Shown here one piece after another: positions 12,044 through 23,022 of a DNA stretch of 64,000 nt (its first letter is position 1; every line of letters begins with the position of its first letter). Both the position numbers and the translations under genes were made by a program. The notes below the pieces were generated by a model. That model was not told the DNA's origin and made no database searches. It saw only the letters and a program-made list of their open reading frames with translations. This DNA is from Coprinus comatus. Lineage: Eukaryota > Basidiomycota > Agaricomycetes > Agaricales > Agaricaceae. The stretch is from positions 1,116,001 through 1,180,000 of the forward strand of contig JAWPGT010000001.1 in assembly GCA_034638255.1 (NCBI GenBank). The letters are read 5' to 3'.

Positions 12044-12878
12044 TCATACTTTGAACGCTGTTCTCCCATATTCCACCTTTCCTGCTGCTGCCTCATCCAC
12101 AAACCAATATAGATGTCCTGGGAAGTTGGGCTTCACCCGGGAAGCTGGTAACCCTAGCTCCGGCTGGTCGATAGTCTGCTTCAGTGCATCCTGCTTCTCC
12201 TTGCCTGTTGCCACAAATGCAATCCTGGCTGCGTGGTTGATGACTGGGTACGTCAGAGTGATGCGTTTTGGAGGAGGCTTGGGCGCGTCCTCAATGTACG
12301 CTACCCAGCGATCTTCTTCTTGTAGGAGTTCATGGTCTGGGAACAACGAAGCGGTATGTCCATCAGGACCCATCCCAAGTAAAATGAGATCAAAGACTGG
12401 GAAGCGTGCTGAATCCTTTTGCGCAAATTCTCTGATAAGCTTCTTTTCATATGCATCTGCAAGCTCTTCCAGATCATCTACAAGTGATATGTTGATGATG
12501 TGGATGTGTTGGGCAGGGATGGGAACTTTGCTGAAGAGAGCGTTGACGCAAGCACGGTGGTTGGAGTCGGGAGAATCCACAGGCACGACACGTTCATCGA
12601 CGTAGAAAATCTGCCTGGAGCAATGTATGAGCTTGTGGACAGGTGTTAGAGGTATAGTAGACCAACCATTTGTTCCATTTAATGTCGGGGTTGTCGATGA
12701 GGCCGGAAAGCATATTTGGGAGGGAGCCGCCAGATATGGCTATGGTGAAGCGGCCTTTCTTGTCGATAGCCTCCCTCTGGGCCTTTGCAATAAAGAGGGC
12801 GAGGTCCCTGATGATGGTGTTGACATCGGGGAGGACAAAGAGGATAGGTGTGTTTGGGGGATGGTGCGTAGTAGCCAT
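12044..12878 (-). CDS. SOL3: 6-phosphogluconolactonase
   Basis: Two exons (12878-12667, 12614-12044) give 260 aa. Conserved family motifs occur in order: FTIAISGGSLP, IKWNKWQIFYVDERVVP with SPDSNHRA, LLGMGPDGHTASLFPDH, and RITLTYPVINHA with FVATGKEK. The enzyme hydrolyses 6-phosphoglucono-lactone to 6-phosphogluconate, the second step of the oxidative pentose phosphate pathway that supplies cytosolic NADPH. Length matches yeast Sol3/Sol4 and the human enzyme. The intron donor is GTTGGT, and it splits the Trp codon before QIFYVDER. An in-frame upstream start at 12911 would add 11 residues; I prefer 12878 because MATTHH is followed directly by normal N-terminal sequence. Which yeast SOL paralogue it equals cannot be told, so the symbol is approximate. 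Confidence 0.92.
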
Positions 12879-12946
12879 GGAACGAGGTGGAGAGCGTGGG
12901 AGGGTTAACAAAGATAAGATTAGCGTCTATTTTAGGAACTGTACTG

Positions 12947-13975
12947 CTAATCAACTTCCGTCCCCGCCCTCTCAATCTTCCCGTACATAGAAGGCACCCG
13001 CGGCACAGGCGGCCTGCCACCGTTCGAAGCTGTTCGACGCGGTATCCGCGGTGGCGCGAGATTAGACGTAGAAGAATAGCTAGACATGGATAGAGATGTC
13101 ATCGAATCGTGGCTCGGAGGCTCGTCTGTTCTATTTTCAGAATCGGAAATCAGGTCAAGGAGGCCGTACGTACAAATCTTGTCCCGACCAGCAGGAACCC
13201 ATCTGTCTACAATGCTCGTTCGTTCTGAAGATGACAGCGAATTATGTTCGTAAAGGCTCTGCCTCGTTGGACTGGGCCCTAATGGCGCTGGTAAAACGAT
13301 TTGTACCATATTGTGAGGCCCGTGTGGCACGCCGCGTCTAAGGTTACCACGGGAAAGTGATGACGCAACCGACAACGGACGATAATGTTGATCATCACGC
13401 GTTAGCCGAGGGAGAGATTTCGAATGTCTAGGCAACCCTGATGGCGACAAAGGGACAGTTGCAGAGGTCGGTGAAGACGTGACGTCGAGGTCGATGGCAG
13501 AAGAAGAGCTGGGACCAGAGCTAGTGTAGGATGGGGAAGGAACGACAAGTATTTCAGAGTTATAATCCAGGGCGGGTAGGCTGGAGAGTTCCTCTGTTCC
13601 CTCTGCGGTGAGTGTGGAAGGACTGTCCTTGACAAGCAAAGATACTTTGCTTCCGCGCAGCGAAGGGGAACCGAGGCTACTATGTGAAAACGAAGGTGGT
13701 GCGGCAAGGAGACCGGAGTCGTATATGGGTTGTGTGCGCAGAGCCTCAAGATGGACACGCTGTTGCTCCCGTTGGTGTGCGAGAGGCTGGACAGGAGGAA
13801 GGGGAAACGAGCGGCGGGAACGACATGAGCGTGTGATGCGATAGATAATGACCAAAATGAGAATACCGCCGACGATGGAGCAAGTGACGATCACGATAGT
13901 AAGAGTCTGATGGGAGAGACCAGTCGACTGAGGCTCTGCGCGGGGAGAGAGATAATTAACGAATAAATTAGGCAT
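12947..13975 (-). CDS. Single-pass membrane protein with long Ser-rich tail
   Basis: One uninterrupted frame of 342 codons, which is unusual in this intron-dense region. A hydrophobic segment at about residues 23-45 (core TIVIVTCSIVGGILILVII) is followed by basic RSCRSRRS, implying an N-terminal outside or lumenal end and a long cytosolic tail. The tail is Ser/Pro/Leu-rich, apparently disordered, and ends VPRVPSMYGKIERAGTEVD. No signal peptide is visible before the membrane segment, so the helix may act as a signal anchor, or an upstream exon may be missing. The layout resembles other basidiomycete proteins made of a short ectodomain, one helix and a Ser-rich tail, but I recognise no family. 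It is divergently paired with the PXA gene (96 bp between starts). Confidence 0.6.
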   Translation of the reverse strand: MPNLFVNYLSPRAEPQSTGLSHQTLTIVIVTCSIVGGILILVIIYRITRSCRSRRSFPLPPVQPLAHQREQQRVHLEALRTQPIYDSGLLAAPPSFSHSSLGSPSLRGSKVSLLVKDSPSTLTAEGTEELSSLPALDYNSEILVVPSPSYTSSGPSSSSAIDLDVTSSPTSATVPLSPSGLPRHSKSLPRLTRDDQHYRPLSVASSLSRGNLRRGVPHGPHNMVQIVLPAPLGPSPTRQSLYEHNSLSSSERTSIVDRWVPAGRDKICTYGLLDLISDSENRTDEPPSHDSMTSLSMSSYSSTSNLAPPRIPRRTASNGGRPPVPRVPSMYGKIERAGTEVD

Positions 13976-14071
13976 TAAACAACCGCAGAAACATTGCGAG
14001 AACCTTTTATTGTCGCATATTTATTATATATACCCAGTCACGTGCCTCCCTTTCCCTCATCGGCAGCCACA

Positions 14072-15944
14072 ATGGCCTCGTTTCATGGTTATCGTACCGG
14101 CCAGTCCAGCATCAACCAGCGACCACACCAGTCTCTTGCTCGCCGTCTGCTCTTCCCAAACCACGCTGGAGACCTTCCTCCTCTCTTTGTGTCCTCTAAT
14201 GTCCCCCCTGAGCTCCAGGCAGAACTCTACGACTTCATTGCTCTGGCTTTGCGCGCATATGTCAATACCTGGTGGACAAAGGTCACCCGTTACGACAAAG
14301 ACCTTCTTCCCCAAATAACACACACACTTACTACAGTTATCCACGCCCTGGAAAGCCGTACCCTTGCCTTGGATCTTCCCTCTCTTGTCTTTCAGGATTT
14401 ACCTATGATCATTACTCAACATTACCGTGACTACCGCAATGCTGCCTCAAAGGTGTCTTCCTCCTATGCTAGCGGAGGCGCTGTTTCACTTCCACAACTA
14501 TTCCATCACCTCCAACCACATATTGCCTTATCGGCAGAAGGCACCATTGACCCGGAATACTATCGTCAGATAGTTGACCATATTCTAAAGGCGTGTCTTC
14601 CACCAGAGGACTATGCCCCGGAAGCAGAACGCCTTATTGTTCGAGAAGTCATCGTTAAGGTGCTCGTCAATGATGTTGTTCCCAAAATCACAGAACCGTG
14701 GTTCATTCAGAAGGCGATCCTCGACCTGTTGAGTCCCTATGAAGACGAACAATCATTCGAGGTAATTTCCATTACTAAAACTCCTTCTTAATGTTCCTCT
14801 CATAACTACTGCAGCCTTCTGATTCACACTCGCAACCCGCTACAAGTTCGTTTTCTCTCCACACAATCATAGTTCTTGTTCTCTCGGTCCTGCAATCATT
14901 CTCAAGTACATGTCTTGCCCTAATACACGCATACAAACAAGCTATGAGCACTATCAAGCTTGTCAATAAATCTCCCACCCACACACCCCTGACGAATGGC
15001 CCTCCTCTACTTTCATCCCAACCACTGACTCTTCCAAGCGAATCCATACCGTCTACACCACAAACTCAGTCACGAGTATCTTATACAACGCCTGTCTCAC
15101 CAACATCGTCAACAATATCTAGTGTTTCTTATCCTTCCCGTTCTACCATGAAGCCCCTAACTGGCAATACTCAATCAACAGGAAAAAATGTCATTCCACC
15201 TCCTCAATATATCAACTATGCTTCCTCACCTCTTATCCTTATATCTGAAGTGTTCCTTACGTATGAGCGTCTCGCTGCAACATCTCTCATGAATTTATTT
15301 GGAATGATATCAACGTCAATGACGCTCTTTCTTGATAAATTATTGCCCCATCTATTGCATAACACTCTTTCTCCCGGATTCATTTTGAACATAGTAAAGT
15401 TAACCAAGCGGACGATGTTTCCGAATGGATATCCTGGTCCTCCGCCTATTGAACCGACACCAGAGGAACAAGCAGAAATTAGGGAACGGCTGGTCAACTG
15501 GAGAGGGAAAGTTGGTCTATGTTCGTATCTCCTATTTCCTTCAAATTAGACGGATCTGATTGAAAACTGGTTTAATCTTATATAGCACATCTATCACCTC
15601 TCCTTTTAGGTGCTAGTCCAACCGAAACGATCAATACTGCGATTGATCCCTTAATGTCACAACCATGTAATGTTCACCTTGTTATTATTCTCATGGATAG
15701 AATCCTTGTTGGTTTGTTCCCAGAACTGACGGGTAACGCCACAGAAGAAGACGGTAGAACAATAACAACCATGGAAACGAGGGGGGTACATGATCATGAA
15801 GCTGGATCCTCGATTTCTGGGGGGACCACGAGTTTTAATATGGGTGTGAATATGGGTACATCAGGTGTTGAAAGGGGGAGATCTGTCACTATTCGTGATA
15901 CGAACAGTATTACCGACCCGCAGACTATTGAAGTGACCGCCTGA
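14072..15944 (+). CDS. PXA-domain protein (sorting-nexin-associated type)
   Basis: Three exons (14072-14761, 14815-15520, 15586-15944) give 584 aa. The first 230 residues look like a PXA domain: helices around VPPELQAELYDFIALALRAY, WWTKVTRYDKDLLPQI, and the conserved TIDPEYYRQIVDHILKACLP with EVIVKVLVNDVVPKI. PXA domains occur in sorting nexins of the SNX13/SNX14/Mdm1 group and in stand-alone fungal proteins linked to endosome or ER membranes. Here no PX or RGS domain follows. Instead there is a hydrophobic stretch at about 241-262 (TIIVLVLSVLQSF), a Ser/Thr/Pro linker, and a second helical region including LLDKLLPHLLHNTL-type sequence and VIILMDRILVGLFPEL. The second intron donor is GTTCGT. 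Exact function is unknown; a lipid-contact or endosomal role is inference. Confidence 0.75.
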
Positions 15945-17167
15945 TCAACGTTTTACTCACGTCTTCACGAATATCATCAGATTTCACGTACTACGATATG
16001 ATTTTAAATGATTGAAGTAAACGAGCCTAACCTAACCTATATACATATACTCTATCATAAGATTAGAGGTTGTTTCATCACGTAGAAATCTACAGGCTAG
16101 GGTTCTGCTGCTGCGGTCCATGTATAGTATAGAGTATAGCCGTACCACCACTCTCGTAGATCAAACCAAACCATCCTCAATATTCTTGCCTGTGTAAACT
16201 GCGTAATATGTGATATATGGATCTCAGGAGGTTGACATATATTACTCTGGGACGTTCAACATTCCAATCTATTTATATACAAGTGTTTCTACCGTAAGTA
16301 TGTCGGGTGAGCGGAAGTTGACATGAACAAATGGAGGTACTATGTTTATTTATACAACTTCTTCAGATATGCTTCTTTTTTTTCTCGCCTCCTATCTATC
16401 TATATTTATACTTAAAGCAAGGTCGCCGTGTTTCTGTGTGCGTGTGCGTGTGCCATGTGTCACTCACTAGCGCTCACCTATGAACAAAAAAAATTTTTTT
16501 TTCAGTTGATCATTATTATTTATCGTAATCTTGGTCACACTCACCACCAATGGGTGAATGTGACGTATGAAATATACAATCAACCGAATAGAATTGATAT
16601 AGAAAAAAAAAAAAACACTTACGAATTAATGGGGAAAAAAAACTTACATCAGATTCGCCGGAAGGAAAACTTCTTTCTTATTCTTCATGTGCCCAATTAG
16701 TCGTTCAATGAATTCTTTGTACATGTTATTTATTATTCAATTACTTAGGCAACATCGCAACAGTGAGTTGTGACGTCGGAACCCCTGCCGTATATCGGCA
16801 CCGGTATGTACTTACCTTTTTTTTTTCTCAGGTGAAAAAAAAAACCCCTTATGAACAGGGTTGAACGTTGAATATTGAGCGCTGAGCCTGATATTGGCAG
16901 GGGGGGGGGGGAAACGCTGTATATTATGCCCAAAAAGTCGAATAATGCGATATTTTATTATCCCCAACGTATTGACAAAGCGGAGTGGTGATCACTGGTT
17001 ACTAGTTGGCAGGAGTAGAAATGAAATATATAGTACATTGAATGCAAGAAGGTATATTTAAGAGGGAATAGTATAGTGGATCCAAGAGGAATTATATGAT
17101 ACAAAAAATGGAACGAAGTAAAAAAAAAAAGTGGAGATCAAAAGAATGTGAAGCACGAAGAACGCGT
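15945..17167. other. Intergenic, AT-rich with homopolymer tracts
   Basis: About 1.2 kb without a supported gene. It contains several A or T runs, an uninterrupted G run near 16901-16911 and TA-rich segments. Short frames on both strands lack splice-compatible continuation or codon bias. It probably holds 3' UTR of the PXA gene and non-functional spacer. Confidence 0.5.
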
Positions 17168-17813
17168 CTAAAAGTGAGTGGAGAGAAATGGGTTGAGGAA
17201 TTTCTGGAATATGATGAGTTATGGATAGGGTAAGGAGTAAGTTTACACACCTGGAGCAACCCAGTTTCTGAAAGGCGTTGCATACGCGCAATGGATTCCA
17301 GACGTCGTTGAAGTTCGCCAATATCAAGGATAGGGGCCGGTGTCCATAAATTGGCACTGTTACATTCGATTTTACCACCATCGACGTTATCGAACCCAGC
17401 AAGACGCGGCTAAAGAATACAAGTTGGAATAGACCATAAAAGATATGTAGAAGAACAAACCGGAAGTTCCAGAGGTGATATAAATCCGTCAACTTCATCT
17501 TGTTCTGTGTTTGGTATATTTTCGTGACTTCTCTGAGGAGAGGACTTTGAAGTTGTTAATACACGTGGTGGGGGGTGATTATGCGAAGGATCAAGAGTTT
17601 CCTGCTAATAATCACTATAGGTGTGAGAGTATAAGCAGATAGGCTTCTACTCACTAATAGCGACGTGTCGATGTGCAAACCGGGTGGATGAACCTTTCGA
17701 ATGTGGTCACGGATATATTGGCTGCAATGTATGCTATTTTGATCGATTCCTCCCCTCATAGCAATATCGCTGGGGACGTAGGGCTTGTAACAATTTTTTG
17801 ATCCTGTATGCAT
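17168..17813 (-). CDS. Hypothetical small protein
   Basis: Four phase-compatible exons (17813-17655, 17601-17461, 17409-17251, 17203-17168) give about 164 aa; the first three are better supported than the last. The product starts MHTGSKNCYKPYVPSDIAMR and contains CSQYIRDHIRKVHPPGLH, an acidic/Ser-rich middle, and a predicted helix ELQRRLESIARMQRLSET near the C-terminus. Donors are GTGAGT, GTTTGT and GTGTGT. The final exon could instead begin after another AG at 17172-17173, giving a different short tail. No domain family is recognised. It lies at the edge of the gene-poor stretch, so a decaying gene cannot be excluded. Confidence 0.4.
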
Positions 17814-20194
17814 GAGGGAAGGAGATGGGTGAAGGAGATAGAGAACGAGGCGTGATTTGACGGCGATTTATATAGATGGGGTGTTATGACTGAAATTAAG
17901 CTTCATATCCTGAAAAATTACATTATAATGTTTGAAGTTGGTCACCCTGAAGATTCCCAGGTTCCGCATTGACAAGTTAAGGGAGCTTACCGTGACAATG
18001 ATTCATTTTTCCTACTCTATACCCTATCGAGGGATCGATTTGATGCCTTGGGGTTTAAATGTCCTAATGTGTCCTAATTCCGCTCTCTCCAAAAATTCAC
18101 GAAGCAAAGAAGCATGGAAACATGTCTTCCCCAACTTCCAAGACAAGATCTCAACGTTAGTAGGAAAATTCTTGAAGTTTGCTGGACATGCCCGGCTTGC
18201 CGTTGCAAGGTGAGCCATGACCGTGGTGTGGGATTGCGAAGCCGAGTGGTAAACAGCTTAGGGATTGCGTATCCTTTACATGTATTGTTGAGGTTGACCG
18301 GGTTACTGTTGAAATTTCCGCCGTCCGCAGTTGTGACACTTCAAGTCGCCGAAGACATTGCACCGTGACTTAGATGACAGGTCTAAGTCTAAGAAAACAT
18401 GAATACTTGATGAGTTTAGATATTGTGTCTGGTATGTAATTGCCGGAGTCACACTTACAAGTATGCATTCGTCCATGTATTGAAGGGTTTTTTTTTATTA
18501 CCACCGGTTGGGTTGAGTCCATAAGAGGATATAAGCGGACCCTGTAGGGTAGGAGTCACATCAGGGCGCCTATTATAGTCACGATCACAAGTTTATGAGT
18601 CAAAACGGTAAACCACTGTAAGGTGCTAGTCAATCTGTTACCATCGTGTAGAAACTTGAAAGCAGTACTCACCACCATCGACTCATTCCTGCGTTACACT
18701 GTACCATTATCCCACCAATGCTTGCATGAACTTCAAGAAACAAGATCAGAACCCCTCAAAACAGAAGATGTGAAAGCGGCAACTGTGTCTGTCGAGCAAA
18801 GTGCTTTGAAAGCGTCAACGTTATTGGCCAATGTCCATGAAAATGTCTATGTGCATTGTGCATCAAGTTCTGAATTGACCCATGAATCTGCTTCTATGAA
18901 TGTCAGGATGAATTACGGACGGTATTGCATACAAACGAACACCAACATATTCGCCAGTCTCATTATCCCGAGTGTTTGTAATGGCTTTCTCTGGTTTGAG
19001 ACTAAATCGAAGAGGAAAACTGCAAATTCTGCCAAACATGTATCCTGGGATGAGTCAAATTGTCAGTGCGCCCAAGAAAAGCTTTTCAGAGAATAGAACA
19101 AACCGAGGCCTCCAGCAAAATAAATCATTGTTCAAGCAGAAAATCAATTGGGAAACACTGTACCTGGATTGCATTCGAGTTTACTCCATATTGTGAAGAC
19201 ACATCCACAACCCACCAAACTTGCGTCGATATATATTATTTGATGGTGGAAAACGCTCCCGAAAAATCTGAAATATGATGTATGCATTTCGAAGCAAAGA
19301 AAGAAACTCTTCAAGCGATGCGTCGAGAGTTTGACTTCCTTCTACATGAAAAAGATGAGTCTGTTGACCTAGATGGCCGGTTATGGAGAGTCCAAATAAC
19401 CAGAGAATGCCAGCATCTGGTGAAGAGCTTCAAAGGCGTCAATTTTCCGAACTTCAAGAGAGAAAAAAAAAACAAGAAACAAGAGCTCGCACCTCAGACC
19501 AACCTAAGAGTAGGAACCATAGTGCCCTATCCCTTTCTACAACTCTCTTGTGTGTACAAGCGAGGCCGCACAAACATAGGCAAGGATGCTGAGCTTGAAT
19601 GACCGTCTGAGTCAAGCTCCTCACAAGCCAGGGAAGCCTCGAGGCCTGGTATAAAAGAAATACAGCAAGAAAATCACTCAGTGAAGCTGAAGAGAAGGTG
19701 TGGCAAATGGTAAGACGCGAGTAGGATTTGTGGAGGAATAATGGAAAGGAATATGGGGGTGGGGTAGAGAGATTGTGACTGGACCTCTTGGCCTAAAATG
19801 GTCGCAAACAAACCACATTCACTGGCCACTGCTTATTCCACAGTCTGTCTAGCAATCCCTAGCCTTCTCGCTGTCTCCCAGAAAACCCAGTAATTATTTT
19901 TCTCCTCAGATGCCAGTCCGAACATATTATTTCTCTCTGCCCCATACTTATCCTCGACCATCAACACACCATCCTCGCTACACTCCACCAAATAGTAGAT
20001 CCTCGCCACCGTCTCTCTTTCAGTAGGAACGTCCTAGCTATTCGGATATGTGGAATATTCTGTGGCCGAAGGTAAGAATTAGCATTATTCCCCCGACCAT
20101 CCTCCAGTATCAAAAATTCTTACTAACGTGCTGGTTACCGGCTCAAATCAAAAGTAATACGTGTATTTCTTCTCCTGAGAGCCCGGAGAAAAAG
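17814..20194. other. Gene-poor region with unassigned open frames
   Basis: About 2.4 kb in which I cannot support a complete gene. The longest frame (18623-19096, +, 157 codons) has no recognisable domain and no obvious splice partner. Frames at 19282-19592 (+) switch between two readings that both look Lys/Glu/Gln-rich, as expected for a frameshifted coiled-coil relic. A frame starting ATG 19910 runs with plausible codon use to a TAG at 20024-20026 and continues open to a GTAAGA donor at 20072. This could be a degenerate gene or an upstream exon set of the model at 20195. No terminal repeats or transposase motifs were seen. Confidence 0.35.
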
Positions 20195-20732
20195 ATGAAA
20201 ATGTCCGAGGATAATGAGGATATTCTGTATAACATTGGTGAGCTCCCTTGGCCAGTACTCCAGACTTCATTTCACTCAATATTGATATTGAATGTTGTTC
20301 CATACACCTACACATAGTTCCATATACGTTCCCATCCAACTCCGAGATATTTTAGAATTCAATCATAGACCATATGTGCTAGGGTTTGACTTGCGCCAAG
20401 AGTTGTTGTATCTACAACCTCAGTACGACGGCTTCCTTTCCGTAAGCCATATTTTTGCACTTTTACACTGAATTCCTGGTAATACATTCCATCTAGGAAG
20501 CTCGAGTTCGAATCTCAAAAATATTCGGGCATTACAAACTTGAAAGTGGCGCTCTACTTGTCGGATCTCTTCAAAAAATCGTATGACAGATGAGCCCAAC
20601 ATATTGCACAATACACACCCATAGCGAGCGAGCAAAAAGGGCCCTAATAACGGTGACCACATTTTTAATGAACACAACTTGGCGCTGGACGAAGCTCGTA
20701 CATATTTCTTTTACGCTCACCCAGTGTGTTAG
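20195..20732 (+). CDS. Hypothetical small multi-exon protein
   Basis: Four exons (20195-20237, 20347-20441, 20497-20580, 20640-20732) close in phase and give 104 aa, with donors GTGAGC, GTAAGC and GTATGA. The product runs from MKMSEDNEDILYNI through ILEFNHRPYVLGFDLRQELL, PQYDGFLSEARVRISKIFGH and LESGALLVGSLQKI to a tail ending EARTYFFYAHPVC. I do not recognise a family. Support is only the joint reading frame, splice signals and protein-like composition. The start is uncertain, because upstream frames to 19910 could contribute exons. Downstream of its TAG the same frame stays open to about 21017 apart from one TGA at 20793, so a truncated former longer gene is also possible. Confidence 0.4.
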
Positions 20733-21879
20733 GCGCCATGGGATGCTATTCCTGGAGACTATAAATATGACTTGCGTCAAGACTATCAATCATGAAAGGA
20801 TACCTCCTCAACTTCTTCAAGCACCACTGATTATCCTAAAGCTTGTAACCCCCGGAAACTCGCGAGAAACCCTAGAGAAGCAAGAAAACAAAACCTCGAG
20901 GTTTCGACTTCTCGACAGGATATCGGCCTTGAAACACTATTCCGCGAGAAACCCATTCGTTCCGCAAGCTCTGCCGTGGCTGTCGCAGACCTACAATATT
21001 GTAGGACAATACAACACTAATTTTCGTACGTATCACGGTGGTAATGAATATAGCTATGTTAACAAGCCACCGCGGATCACTGTCTGGTCATGGAAAAGAT
21101 ATCATTTCAGGCAGCCACCTATTCTCATCAGAACTTCAGCTACAAAAGATCTTATTCGTGGTCGGTTTTAGTATTCAAGCTTGGGGCAGTCATACATGAT
21201 CTTCAACCTCAACCGAAGACTGCAAACTAGGATTGGGGGGAATGTCTTGGTGATGCGATGTCCCGGGTCTTAACAGAGAACCATGTACTGTACATTCGCT
21301 CATTTAATACTGAACCATACATATTCTGAAAGAAAATCACCATAGTTCTATTACACTCACCATGGGATTCAAAACAACGCCACTAGTCCGGACTGACCGC
21401 TGTTCGGCGAGGTAAAACGGCATTTCGAGATCATAATGCAGTGGGCATCATACTTGGAGATCTCTCGACGGGATCGACATATAACTCGTGTTTTTGTTGG
21501 GTTTCCAAGTAGGATAATCGATAATCGACCGAGGTATTGCTACCGATCTCCGAGTTTCTTTTTTTCTTTCTTTAAAAAAAGGCAAATTTAATTCTGAGAT
21601 CGGAATAGTAACTACTATGATTGCACAATATCGTGGAGCTCGTAACACCTTCCGTTTACTACAAGTTTAATTGACAAAAAAACACATTATATGGCTGTTG
21701 CAATGTTGAACGTTGGATACCCTTGGAAGGAAACTGTCTGCCCAAGACTCAATGAGACTTCGACTTTGCTTTATCGGTTACTTCCAAGTTCTGTCCGTAA
21801 TAGAACCTGGTTCGACCGATTCCGAAGAACCAAGATACTCTTTTCATACGAGTTAGCTATAAACTGTGACGAGGAGGTG
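20733..21879. other. Gene-poor spacer
   Basis: About 1.1 kb without a supported gene. The first 285 bp continue the frame of the preceding model with a single TGA at 20793-20795; the remainder shows only short frames without splice partners, and T-rich tracts around 21560. A 193-codon frame (20590-21171, +) overlaps the preceding model in another frame and has no recognisable content. Confidence 0.4.
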
Positions 21880-22577
21880 CTAGCCTGGTCCGACTAACCT
21901 TGAAATAAAGAGCATAGTCGTGAACGTAATGTTTCCATGAGTCATGAAATTCCACTTGAGAGGATGGAAACGAAATTCTTCAGGTAGGCCGATCAGAGTG
22001 AAGAGGATACTGCAAAGAAAGCAATGTTGTAAGATGGAATTTGGATACGAGGCAAAATAATGCTTACTGGCCAAGCTAAAAGTTGGACGTCTGATTAGAT
22101 TCCAACTAAACTTGGACAATTGGACTAAGACTTACATCCGCACTACCTAAGGCAAAGAGGAACGCGGCTATAATACGTTCTTGGGCAACGGGGTCACTGG
22201 GAAGAGCGCTGCGGATTGCACGGAGAACGACAGACGATAACACTCCAAATAAGAAGAAACCTATATACACGGTTATTTATGGATTGTTTGTGTATCTTAG
22301 GGGAAACTGGACCTACAATTGACCAGCTGTAAAACGACCATCTTAGTCCTGTCATCTATGCTTGTAGGAACAGGGGTATCCGATGGAATTTGCACATGGC
22401 GGAACCAGGCCGCTTTGTCCTGAAACAAGACCAGGATCAAAGGAAAGAAGGTTGAGACTGTGGGTCATTATTTAGACAAGTTACAATTGGAAGAAAGTCC
22501 GTAGACGAACTTGGTTCCAGGTGGAGGAATAAGAAACGGTAGTATCCACTAGGCAGAGCTGCAAATGTGTCTGGCAT
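21880..22577 (-). CDS. DUF7704-like small integral membrane protein
   Basis: Five exons (22577-22485, 22419-22317, 22260-22136, 22075-22068, 22009-21880) give 152 aa. The pattern fits the fungal DUF7704 family: LPSGYYRFLFLHLEP at the N-terminus, DDRTKMVVLQLVNCFFLFGV, SALPSDPVAQERIIAAFLFA, then SADLGHILFTLIGLP and a closing WNFMTHGNITFTTMLFISR. Three or four hydrophobic segments indicate a multi-pass membrane protein. Members are common in fungi and uncharacterised. Exon 4 is only 8 nt (CTTGGCCA) and codes the L-G-H of the conserved AD-xH-I motif; without it the frame is lost, which supports it. Donors include GTAACT and GTAGGT. Confidence 0.72.
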
Positions 22578-22585
22578 CTCTTGGT

Positions 22586-22862
22586 TCAGTATTTAGTTGC
22601 TGGCAAGAATTGCAGTGTCTTGTAGGGAAAGGGCGGTTCAATGGTGTGGACTGTGCGTGGTGTGGGAACTGATATATGGGATTCTAGACGCTCAAAGGCG
22701 AGCTAAACAAGTGCCATCATTGGACGTCCATCATATTAATTGACCTACAGAAGACATTATGGAGAAGAATACCACATTTGACTGGACCAACTGATGGAAG
22801 TTCTGTTCTGTATACACTAGAGACCGGAGCTTTTGTTGAAGGGCAATGACCAAGGAGGACAT
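22586..22862 (-). CDS. Candidate 76-residue small protein
   Basis: Two exons (22862-22749, 22702-22586) joined by a GTAGGT...TTTAG intron of 46 nt in phase 0. The product starts MSSLVIALQQKLRSLVYTEQ, passes NVVFFSIMSSLAFERLESHI and ends PPFPYKTLQFLPATKY. The first half is predicted helical. No family is recognised. Its stop codon lies only 8 bp before the start of the DUF7704-like gene on the same strand, so it may be an upstream ORF in a long leader, a separate small gene on a shared transcript, or the N-terminal part of a fused protein via an intron I did not find. The frame is also open for about 20 codons upstream of this ATG. Confidence 0.35.
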
Positions 22863-23022
22863 AGGAGGAACGTCGTGCGATGTAGGAACCAACGTGGATG
22901 TGACGTTGACTTGATCGGAATAGGAACATCCAATTCTGCGTAAAACGTAGCTTTATCACAACGAAACACGTATACCCAATTTATAACCTATAAATCCAAC
23001 CTATACTTGTTTCTACAGTATT

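Noticed and set aside
16428..16950. Possible regulatory or repeat locus with poly-A, poly-T and poly-G tracts.
   Set aside because: Homopolymers without repeat periodicity, dyads or coding potential; treated as spacer.
20590..21171. 193-codon plus-strand frame.
   Set aside because: Overlaps a phase-consistent spliced model in another frame and shows no recognisable protein content.
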